From NCBI GenBank assembly GCA_020631135.1, contig JAHDHU010000004.1:1-64000 (forward strand): a DNA stretch of 64,000 nt, read 5' to 3'. The translations under genes were made by a program, and so were the position numbers. The notes beneath the pieces were generated by a model. The model was not told the DNA's origin, did no database searches, and saw nothing but the letters and a program-made list of their open reading frames with translations. Of this stretch, positions 27,057-34,094 are shown piece by piece; the stretch's first letter is position 1; each line of letters begins with the position of its first letter. This stretch comes from Saprospiraceae bacterium (GTDB lineage Bacteria; Bacteroidota; Bacteroidia; Chitinophagales; Saprospiraceae).

Positions 27057-27740
27057 ATGATTGTAAAAAGAAAATTTAATTTATTCAGCTTAATTGGTTT
27101 ACTCAGTCTATTTATTTTTTCATTAACATCTTGTGAGACTGAAGAACAATCAATTGTAGACATTGATAATTTTGCAGACAGTTCGATCGAACAAATACAA
27201 CAAAAAACAGTAGGTAAGAAATATTGTCTAGAGTACGTTTTTCCCATTTCGATCCAATTTATAGATGGTACAATAGCTGAGGTTACAGATTATGAAAATC
27301 TTCACGAAACAATATCTACCTTCTTTGAAGAAAACGATATTGAAAAAAACAAGGAAAATAAACCCACGCTTATTTTCCCCGTAGAAGTGCTCAATCAAGA
27401 AGGCGAAATCATTCAAGTAACGACACAAGACGAATTACGCGAACTAAAATCAGAATGTCCTAGAGAAGGTAAATGTAAATCTGGTAAAAAGGGAAAAGGA
27501 TTTAAATGCTTCGATCTTGTCTTTCCTATAAGTGTAATTATAGCTAATCAAACTTTAAGCTTTGATGACAAGGCGAGCTTAAAAGCTGCAATAAAAGCAT
27601 ACAAGGAAGACACAGGTGATGAAGCTGAAAGACCTGAACTGGTTTTTCCACTGTCTATAATTTATGAAGATGGGACCATCACTGAGGTAGTCACAAAAGA
27701 AGAATTAAAAGCCTTAAAGCAAGCATGTCAAGATAACTAA
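27057..27740 (+). CDS. lipoprotein with two copies of an unrecognised ~75-residue domain
   Basis: A lipoprotein signal (LSLFIFSLTSCETE, Cys ~31) is followed by two homologous halves. The first begins CLEYVFPISIQFIDGTIAEV and ends LRELKSECP; the second begins CFDLVFPISVIIANQTLSF and ends LKALKQACQ. Within each half the pattern (I/V)FP(I/V/L)...DG.I.EV...EL recurs again, so the protein is built from four related ~35-residue strand pairs. Each half opens and closes with a Cys, which suggests a disulfide per domain. No family recognised. It is divergent from the sigma factor gene, 155 bp away, and followed by the haloperoxidase-like gene. Confidence 0.75.
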   Translation: MIVKRKFNLFSLIGLLSLFIFSLTSCETEEQSIVDIDNFADSSIEQIQQKTVGKKYCLEYVFPISIQFIDGTIAEVTDYENLHETISTFFEENDIEKNKENKPTLIFPVEVLNQEGEIIQVTTQDELRELKSECPREGKCKSGKKGKGFKCFDLVFPISVIIANQTLSFDDKASLKAAIKAYKEDTGDEAERPELVFPLSIIYEDGTITEVVTKEELKALKQACQDN

Positions 27741-27885
27741 GTATAAGTTCTTATTGACAGATGTCATCCATTTGCAAAGCTAAGATACCGGTATCATGTT
27801 TTTTTAGGCCATATAAGACTTATGCAACATTCCCAATGAGTGGACATTTAGTGTCCGCATTTATTAACAATTAAAAATAAATATT

Positions 27886-29310
27886 ATGAAAAACTACAGA
27901 ATAAGTTTTTTGTTTCTATTAACCTTATCCTTATTAGTCATTCAATCTTGTACCGAGGAGACTGATTTAGTCGATGTTGAAAATTCTGCACGAGGAGGAA
28001 GACCAGGAGGAGGAAATGGTGGAAACGGTGGTAATGAAGAATCTATCAGAAACATTGATAGTGAAGTTGTTCAAAAATGGAATAGTTTATTTTTAGAAGT
28101 AGACAGATATGCTACAGGTATGAGACCTAATGCTACTGCACGAGCTTTGGCTTATATTCACTTAACTCACTATGAAGTAGCCGTATCGGGAATGAGAGAC
28201 TATCACTCAAACCAGTTATTGCTTTCAGAGTTAACGATTGATGAGGATCAAAAATCAAGAAGAATAGATTATGAAATAGCACTTAATCGTGCTGCAAGTG
28301 TGGCTTTATTGCACTTTGTACCTAATATTCCAAATGACGTAAGAAATAAAATATTTCAATTAGAGGATGAAGTAGAACAAAGCTTACGTGCGGGTAAAAG
28401 CAATCGCTTAATTGATGATTCAAAAGAATGGGGAGAGTATGTAGCTCAAAGTGTAATTACATATGCGCAAACAGATTTAGAGGGAGAAAAACAGATATTA
28501 GATCCTCAGCCACATAGTTATATTCCACCACAAGGTGCGGGATATTGGACTTTTTCCGCTGAGCCAGAGAGAGCATTGTTTCCATATTGGGAAACAGTTA
28601 GAACCTTTGTGATTTCGGCAAATCAAACTACGACCGTGGCTCCTTTAGCCTATAGCACCAATCCGAATAGTGAATATTTTCAACAAATGATGGATGTCTA
28701 TACTTCAAATAACACAGCAAAAGAACAAGATAATGAAGATCTGTGGATTGCTGAATTTTGGAGTGACGATGTTGAAAATCTGATGTTCAGCCCACCTGCT
28801 AGACAAATTTCTATTGCTAATCAATTAATTGATCAATTTAATTTAGATCTAGAGGAATCATTGCTACTCATGTTAAAAACAGGTTTTGCATTAAATGATG
28901 CAGCTGTATCGACATGGAAATATAAGTATGAGCACATGGTTATGCGTCCAAGTGTATTTGTTCAAGAATATATCGATCCAGATTATCAAACAAATCTATT
29001 TAGATTGATTCCTTGGCCTAACCCAACATTTCCAGGTTATCCTTCAGGACATTCTGCTTTCGCGTCAGCTGCAGCTGGAGTTTTTATCGATGCTTTCGGA
29101 GACGATGTAAGTTTCACAGATAGGTCACATGAGGGAAGAACCGAATTTAGAGGAATGCCGCGGACCTTCAATACTTTATCTGAGATGGCTAGCGAAAATG
29201 CGTATTCCAGAATTCCATTAGGTGTTCATATCGAAATGGATTGTACCGAAGGTTTGCGCTTAGGATATGAAATTTCGAATGCAGTCAATCAATACGATTT
29301 GAGAAAATAG
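27886..29310 (+). CDS. vanadium-dependent haloperoxidase/PAP2-family lipoprotein
   Basis: 474 residues with a lipoprotein signal (LVIQSCTEE). The complete oxyanion-binding signature of the PAP2/vanadium haloperoxidase superfamily is present: K-x6-RP (KYEHMVMRP), PSGHSA, and SRIPLGVHIEMD (SR-x3-G-x-H with H-x3-D). The helical N-terminal half and the total length fit vanadium-dependent haloperoxidase-like proteins rather than short PAP2 phosphatases. A Gly/Arg-rich linker (GGRPGGGNGGNGGNEE) follows the lipid anchor. It may halogenate or act as an acid phosphatase; the sequence does not decide. A terminator follows directly. Confidence 0.85.
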   Translation: MKNYRISFLFLLTLSLLVIQSCTEETDLVDVENSARGGRPGGGNGGNGGNEESIRNIDSEVVQKWNSLFLEVDRYATGMRPNATARALAYIHLTHYEVAVSGMRDYHSNQLLLSELTIDEDQKSRRIDYEIALNRAASVALLHFVPNIPNDVRNKIFQLEDEVEQSLRAGKSNRLIDDSKEWGEYVAQSVITYAQTDLEGEKQILDPQPHSYIPPQGAGYWTFSAEPERALFPYWETVRTFVISANQTTTVAPLAYSTNPNSEYFQQMMDVYTSNNTAKEQDNEDLWIAEFWSDDVENLMFSPPARQISIANQLIDQFNLDLEESLLLMLKTGFALNDAAVSTWKYKYEHMVMRPSVFVQEYIDPDYQTNLFRLIPWPNPTFPGYPSGHSAFASAAAGVFIDAFGDDVSFTDRSHEGRTEFRGMPRTFNTLSEMASENAYSRIPLGVHIEMDCTEGLRLGYEISNAVNQYDLRK

Positions 29311-29336
29311 CATTTTTTGTATAATAGTGGTGATCA

Positions 29337-29367
29337 CCCCCGAGTATGACTATGCTTGGGGGTTTTT
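29337..29367 (+). terminator. intrinsic terminator after the haloperoxidase-like gene
   Basis: An 8-bp stem (29337-29344 with 29355-29362, including one G-U pair) capped by a 10-base loop and followed by GTTTTTATTTT-type U-rich sequence. It ends plus-strand transcription just before the convergent M28 peptidase gene. Confidence 0.8.
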
Positions 29368-30808
29368 ATTTTCTTCCGCGATCACCATTTATCCAAGGAA
29401 CCCATACGTTAAACATACGCATTGAAAATTCTGTGTCATGTTTATCAAAAATGGATTGTATTTCACTTCTTGATTGTCGGTGCAAATCAATATTATCTGT
29501 TTCATCATTGGCGTAAAGCCATAATAAAGAAGCAATCAATTGTGTATTCTTGGTCAAAGATGTAAAATCAACCTTATCATAGGTATCTGAACTTGCATGA
29601 TAATTTATACCATAACTCGCAGGTCTATGTGCAGCAACCAAATTTGGAATGCCCTCAAGCATGAAATCAAAATTATCAGTGCCAATAATAGGCACATCAA
29701 TCATAGTAAGGCTTTTATCTTGATTTAATGGTGACAATATTATTTCCATCGCCTGTTTTAAATCATCTCTCCCATTTGTAAAAAAGCCAATAATTTCGCC
29801 ACTACCTATATCAACAGACATGGCCATTTTATGATTATCCAATTCGCTTTGATATTCTTTGGTATATGCCCAAGAACCAAAATACCCCTGCTCCTCACCG
29901 TTCCACAATGCAAATCTTATGGTCCTCTTTGGCTTTAAGCCCAACTCTTGCATTTGACGTGCAATATTGATTAACATAACCACATTACAGCCATTATCAT
30001 TGGCTCCCGTTCCTAAAGCCCACGAATCTAAATGTGCACCTACAACTATTACCTCATCTACTTTACTCGAACCTTTAATTTCTGCTAAAACATTATGAGA
30101 CATAAATTCGCCACCTATATCTGCGCGAACTGTAGTCATAAATTTTAAATTCTTACCAGCACGAATGCTACGTAAACATCGTTTGGCATCTTCTCTAGCC
30201 ATAATAAACTGGGGCAGATCATTTTCTACTACCTTGGAAGGTATGAATCTATACAATAGCTTTTGAGGTCTTGACGACATAAAGACAATCCCTTTGACTT
30301 TGTACTTTCTTAACAAGGCTTCCACTGTTGCCGCATGTACATATTCGTTAAAGAGACCGTCGATATCAAGACACATTTCGGTTTCTACCAAAGCAAAGTT
30401 TTGATATAATTTATTCTTGACAATTTCTACCTCCTCCGGCGAGCCGGATCCAACATCAACCAAATCAGCAATATAGTTTCCAGGAGGGGTTTGATACTTT
30501 GCCACTGCTAGGGGTCTAAATTCTATTTCACCAGAAACTCTAAATTTAGAAGCTCCTTCCATCCACATCACAGGCATTTCAAATTCTTGCTTCCATGTTT
30601 TTACCTTGGCTTCTTTAAACTTTTCAAACGCCCATTTTACAGATTTTTCATTGGCCTTTGAGCCCGTCACCCTACCGCCTATTTGATCACACAATTCTTG
30701 TAGATCTTTTTCTAGATGCCTTGAAATAGAGAGACTTTTTTGCAAGCTTGCTAGGTGATCTTGAGAAAACCCAAAAAGAGGAAAAAGAATAAAAATTAGA
30801 TACCTCAT
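29366..30808 (-). CDS. M28-family zinc peptidase (carboxypeptidase Q-like), exported
   Basis: A signal peptide (LIFILFPLFGFSQ) precedes a 480-residue protein. A PA-type insert lies at ~120-220 and an M28 catalytic domain after ~240: metal ligands in GAHLDSW (His, Asp), GANDNG (Asp), WNGEEQGYFGS (Glu-Glu), and YHASSDTYDKV (His). This is the order of carboxypeptidase Q/PGCP-type di-zinc peptidases, which cleave small peptides in the periplasm or outside the cell. Its start overlaps the yidD stop (TAATG), so it is coupled to yidD and the DUF6702 gene. Confidence 0.9.
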   Translation of the reverse strand: MRYLIFILFPLFGFSQDHLASLQKSLSISRHLEKDLQELCDQIGGRVTGSKANEKSVKWAFEKFKEAKVKTWKQEFEMPVMWMEGASKFRVSGEIEFRPLAVAKYQTPPGNYIADLVDVGSGSPEEVEIVKNKLYQNFALVETEMCLDIDGLFNEYVHAATVEALLRKYKVKGIVFMSSRPQKLLYRFIPSKVVENDLPQFIMAREDAKRCLRSIRAGKNLKFMTTVRADIGGEFMSHNVLAEIKGSSKVDEVIVVGAHLDSWALGTGANDNGCNVVMLINIARQMQELGLKPKRTIRFALWNGEEQGYFGSWAYTKEYQSELDNHKMAMSVDIGSGEIIGFFTNGRDDLKQAMEIILSPLNQDKSLTMIDVPIIGTDNFDFMLEGIPNLVAAHRPASYGINYHASSDTYDKVDFTSLTKNTQLIASLLWLYANDETDNIDLHRQSRSEIQSIFDKHDTEFSMRMFNVWVPWINGDRGRK

Positions 30809-31032
30809 TAAACTTTATTTTTTTTTGGTACTGGATCATCACCAAAACCACCCCACGGATGACATCTGCAAATACGTTTTATTCCCATCCAAAATCCATT
30901 AAACACTCCCCATTCTTCAACGGCTTGGATCATATAAGAACTGCATGTTGGATTATAGCGACAGTTTTTGCCCAGTAGTGGAGATATTAGTTTTTGATAT
31001 ACCCTTATCGGAAAAATGATCAATTGCTTCAC
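30808..31032 (-). CDS. yidD: membrane protein insertion efficiency factor YidD
   Basis: A 74-residue amphipathic protein with the characteristic [20 protein letters not shown] motif region, [12 protein letters not shown] and RCHPWG. YidD assists YidC/Sec-dependent membrane insertion at the inner membrane. Usually found near rnpA/yidC, but here it sits between a DUF6702 gene (8 bp upstream) and an M28 peptidase gene (overlapping stop/start). Confidence 0.95.
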   Translation of the reverse strand: MKQLIIFPIRVYQKLISPLLGKNCRYNPTCSSYMIQAVEEWGVFNGFWMGIKRICRCHPWGGFGDDPVPKKNKV

Positions 31033-31040
31033 GCTGAAAT

Positions 31041-31538
31041 TTACATAAGCTTTTCAGAATAGTCACGATGATCCATTATAAAAAAGCCTTCACGTTTACC
31101 GTCAATTTTGAAAGACACTATGTTTTTTTGATCATCGAATCGCGACAACATGATTTGATTATCGAGCATTAATGGTATTTGCTCAACATCTTCTATTAGC
31201 AAATAAGTCCAGACGGCTATAAGATCCTCCGAAACTTCTTTCCCGACAAATTGGAAATTCAATGGTTTCGAGTTTTGAGTTAAGACGAAATGTTTTTTGA
31301 TGTAACTCATTAAAAATTCTTCAGCTGACTCAGTTTCTCGTTCAGTGCAAAGAAAAAGGTCTTTCCCACCTATTAGTTCTAATTCGTCTTCCAAATCATC
31401 CAAGAAAATGTGCAAGCTTATCTGCACAGATCTTTCTTTGGATTTATAGTGAATTTCAGCTTTGCTTATATGTACATCATGTAAGTCGGCACTCGTAAGA
31501 GAAAAACATGTTATGAAGAAATATAGAATGAATCGCAT
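31041..31538 (-). CDS. DUF6702-family exported protein
   Basis: 165 residues with a signal peptide ([15 protein letters not shown]). The opening of the mature part ([28 protein letters not shown]) matches DUF6702, a small beta-rich periplasmic family of Bacteroidota with unknown function, often encoded next to M1 or other peptidases. First gene of a three-gene unit with yidD and the M28 peptidase. Confidence 0.78.
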   Translation of the reverse strand: MRFILYFFITCFSLTSADLHDVHISKAEIHYKSKERSVQISLHIFLDDLEDELELIGGKDLFLCTERETESAEEFLMSYIKKHFVLTQNSKPLNFQFVGKEVSEDLIAVWTYLLIEDVEQIPLMLDNQIMLSRFDDQKNIVSFKIDGKREGFFIMDHRDYSEKLM

Positions 31539-31591
31539 AATCTATAAACGTGCTTTGAAGGCAGCAAGTTTACAAGAATAAAGTCTAATTC

Positions 31592-32767
31592 TTAGTTTTT
31601 TATCAATTGGATTGTCTTTATGTGATTATCAAAAGCAAGCTTAATAACGTATATACCATTTTCAAGATCAACAGTTGAGATATTAGAATTCTTGATATTT
31701 TCTTGTTCAAGAATTTTCTGTCCTAGAACATTAAATACGCCTAGCTTATTGATGACCTCCTGACTGGTAACTTGTATGTTATTTTGAAAAGGATTAGGTC
31801 CCACTTTTATATTCCAAGTTTTTGGTTCTTCAATAGATGAAGTTTGTGTGTATTGCCACACATCTTGTAAATAATTTTGATTTTGATCCCAACCACTTAT
31901 AATATAGCCTGAATCTGAAGAAGACGATCCAATAGATAATGATCGTTTACCATTTTCGAAACCGTCAACACTCATCCAATTATCAGTTTGTGGATTGTAA
32001 ATGTAATAGTCATCAAAGTAATTGATATTCTTATCGTATCCACCTCCAACTACGAAGCCATTATTATATTTAAAAACAGAAGCATTAAGTCGTCCACTAC
32101 CAGGAAAGTTTGCCATTTGTAACCACAAATTTGTATTTGGATCATAAGACCATAAATCATTAAAATCCTGATCATCGTTTATACCAAGACCTAAATACAA
32201 TAGTCCATCTGCTTCAAAACTTATTCCTGCTCCTCGCCCTTCCAAAACTGGTGCCGTAAGTTGCTGCCAATTATCATTTACTAAATCGTAGACCCAAAAT
32301 TCATTCACCCAATTATTTATTTTTCCTCCAAAAACATACAATTTATCGTCCACTATAACACCCATCGCTTGTCGGCTTCCATTGCCGGGATAATTGCTTA
32401 CATATGTCCAGGTATTAAGATCAATATCAAATGAATATATGTCCGAAAAATGTTGACTGCCATTCCAGCCTAATCCACAATAAACCAAACCATTATATTC
32501 TCCATTTATACCAGTTCTCCTTGGTTCACCTGGAAAATCTTCCATTTGTATCCAAAGATCATCCTTCGTATAGTACAACCATGTCTCATTACTATTTCCT
32601 GATTGGGCCAAACCACAGGAAATTAGGATTCCTTCCTCTAGGGCACTGGCAAAAGAACCAACTTTACCTTCGAAAGGAGTTGATTTTTTTTCGATCCATT
32701 CTTGTGCAGTGAGAGATGTTGCTAAACCTTGAGCTATTAAAATAGTGTAAAAGAATAATTTTTTCAT
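31592..32767 (-). CDS. Kelch-repeat protein with T9SS sorting domain
   Basis: A signal peptide (MKKLFFYTILIAQGLATSL, cleaved near TAQ) is followed by about six Kelch-type blades, e.g. GVIVDDKLYVFGGKINNWVN and GLLYLGLGINDDQDFNDLWS, so a beta-propeller of residues ~30-310. The last ~75 residues are a type A T9SS sorting domain (WNIKVGPNPFQNNIQV ... LGVFNVLGQKIL ... ENGIYVIKL), so the protein should be secreted or surface-anchored. The frame is open for 10 more codons upstream, but the ATG at 32767 gives the signal peptide directly. Upstream lies the 1.3 kb non-coding repeat region. Confidence 0.85.
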   Translation of the reverse strand: MKKLFFYTILIAQGLATSLTAQEWIEKKSTPFEGKVGSFASALEEGILISCGLAQSGNSNETWLYYTKDDLWIQMEDFPGEPRRTGINGEYNGLVYCGLGWNGSQHFSDIYSFDIDLNTWTYVSNYPGNGSRQAMGVIVDDKLYVFGGKINNWVNEFWVYDLVNDNWQQLTAPVLEGRGAGISFEADGLLYLGLGINDDQDFNDLWSYDPNTNLWLQMANFPGSGRLNASVFKYNNGFVVGGGYDKNINYFDDYYIYNPQTDNWMSVDGFENGKRSLSIGSSSSDSGYIISGWDQNQNYLQDVWQYTQTSSIEEPKTWNIKVGPNPFQNNIQVTSQEVINKLGVFNVLGQKILEQENIKNSNISTVDLENGIYVIKLAFDNHIKTIQLIKN

Positions 32768-33043
32768 CTCATCATAATTTCGAGCTCCATAATACACCTT
32801 TCTTTAAAAAAATAAAAGATCGTGTATTGTTACAAATCCAATTTAATCAAGGTTGAATTATTTAATCAAAATGTTATCAGTCATTTTTCTTTTTGTTTTT
32901 GACATTCGTCGAATGTTTTGATACGTTCGACGATAGAGTTCCAAAACAGATAACCTTAACTTTTTTATAACGTGTTTATTATGTCAGTCAAAGGAACCTG
33001 CTTTAGAATACCAGGTATTTATAAAGTAGGCTTTTTTAAAAAT

Positions 33044-33069
33044 GGATCTTCAATGAATGTTGAAGATCC
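33044..33069 (-). terminator. 10-bp perfect hairpin, possible terminator
   Basis: GGATCTTCAA and TTGAAGATCC flank a six-base loop. On the minus strand the stem is followed by ATTTTTAAAA, on the plus strand by TTCTT, so it could end transcription in either direction, better on minus. It lies between the repeat region and the Kelch gene. Confidence 0.5.
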
Positions 33070-33310
33070 TTCTTAGAGAAAATTCGTAATCACCTACGAT
33101 CAAAATATAGTACTACAGACGAGCCTTTTGTCGCTTAGGGCGGCAACTGGCTTTCTAATGTAAAGGTCAACTTATAACTTAAAATATTTCTCCATGCGCT
33201 TTGCTTAGTCGAAATGGAAAAAGAAATAAAGATCTGCGTTAGGTAAATAAAAAATCAATCCATCTTAACTCAAAGGTTTGAGCTTAATTCCATTCACGAA
33301 AGTGAAATAA

Positions 33311-33590
33311 ATAATATCCGATTTTTTTTATCGTGGGCTCACTAACATGTTCATGAAGACTGGACAATTCCGATGAATTCTTGAATCGGAATTTAGAGCT
33401 GCTAAATGCAGCTCTAAAAGTGAAGGAACTGTGACCTCCGTGTCACAGCTAGAAATTATTTCTCTAAAGAATACTTTGTCCTCCGTGTCACTGCTAGAAA
33501 TATTTCTTTCAAGATTAATGCGACCTCCGAGTACAGCTAAGAAAAATATTAGTCTAAAATGAACTTAAAATAAGCTTTCAAGAAAGATTT
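33311..33590. repeat. copy 1 (degenerate) of a ~312-bp tandem repeat
   Basis: Shares with copy 2 the block from ACTAACATGTTCATGAAGAC to the TAGAGCTGCTAAATGCAGCTC hairpin and the three inner hairpin repeats beginning at about 33429, 33474 and 33518. The CTAACATG landmark is 313 bp from that of copy 2. Its terminator-like start has decayed: the A-run is gone and the stem is only four to five base pairs. Confidence 0.75.
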
Positions 33591-33901
33591 CCAAAACTCA
33601 TGGTTACTAAATTACTGGGCAAAAAAAAACCCCGATTTTTACATCGAGGGCTCGCTAACATGTTGATGAAGACTGAACGGTTCCGATGAATTCTTGAATC
33701 GGAATTTAGAGCTGCTAAATGCAGCTCTAAAAGTGAAGGAACTGTGACCTCCGAGTCACAGCAAGAAATATGTCTCTCAAGATTACTGTGACCTCCGAGT
33801 CACAGCAAGAAATATGTCTCTCAAGATTACTGTGGCCTCCGTGTCATAGCTAATATTAGTTTAAAATAAACATGAACTAAGCAGCATCATAGTAAGGTTT
33901 A
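33591..33901. repeat. copy 2 (most complete) of the ~312-bp tandem repeat
   Basis: Begins CCAAAACTCATGGTTACTAA and has, in order: an A9 run plus stem (33621-33650, a terminator when read on minus); a TTCCGAT/ATCGGAA hairpin (33681-33687/33698-33704); a perfect AGAGCTGC/GCAGCTCT hairpin (33708-33715/33721-33728); and an inner direct repeat of period 44 whose units start CTGTGACCTCCGAGTCACAG, itself a 7-bp hairpin, at 33742, 33786 and (degenerate) 33830. Because 44 is not a multiple of three, the inner repeat is not a coding repeat. Confidence 0.85.
33621..33650 (-). terminator. minus-strand intrinsic terminator inside repeat copy 2
   Basis: On the minus strand, CCCTCGAT and ATCGGGG pair with one bulged base and are followed by nine U residues. 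It is the equivalent of the stronger terminator in copy 3. Confidence 0.65.
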
Positions 33902-33990
33902 CCAAAACTCATGGTTATTAAATTACTGGGCAAAAAAAACCCTCGACGTTTCGGTCGAGGGCATCGCTAACATGTTGATGGGATAACTGA
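33902..33990. repeat. copy 3 (partial) of the ~312-bp tandem repeat
   Basis: Repeats the beginning of copy 2: CCAAAACTCATGGTTATTAA, the A-run plus hairpin, and GCTAACATGTTGATG, at offsets of 311-312 bp. After about 33990 the sequence no longer matches and leads into the 3' end of the large T9SS gene. Confidence 0.8.
33932..33961 (-). terminator. minus-strand intrinsic terminator inside repeat copy 3
   Basis: On the minus strand a perfect 8-bp stem (CCCTCGAC/GTCGAGGG, 33940-33947 with 33954-33961) with a six-base loop is followed by eight U residues. It is the first strong terminator after the large T9SS gene that ends at 34095. Confidence 0.82.
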
Positions 33991-34094
33991 ACGCTAAGAA
34001 ATTTATTCCTTATCAAAGCAAGTGAACCTTGCTTTGAAGAGAAGGCACCGAGCCATCAGGCTCGGGAATCATCCTTTAGAATAAATATCCTTAC

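Larger units (their letters stand above)
32768..34094. other. 1.3 kb intergenic region rich in hairpins and repeats
   Basis: No convincing gene. Contents from left to right: an AT-rich leader upstream of the Kelch gene; an inverted repeat TCGTCGAA/TTCGACGA (32906-32913 with 32926-32933) overlapping ACATTCG/CGAATGT; a 10-bp perfect hairpin (33044-33053/33060-33069); a ~312-bp tandem repeat (33311-33990, described separately) with minus-strand terminators; and just after the big T9SS gene two more hairpins (34014-34022/34028-34036 and 34048-34054/34059-34065). Open frames in it are short and not conserved between the repeat copies. It may be a long 3' UTR or carry small RNAs. Confidence 0.7.

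Noticed and set aside
33311-33990. Possible CRISPR array in the intergenic repeats
   Set aside because: The 44-bp units are contiguous without unique spacers, only three per block, and no cas genes are near.
33311-33990. Possible retron or precursor-peptide array
   Set aside because: There is no reverse transcriptase or modification enzyme nearby. The inner period (44) is not a multiple of three, and short frames such as MSFGKPYYDAA on the minus strand are not preserved in the next copy.
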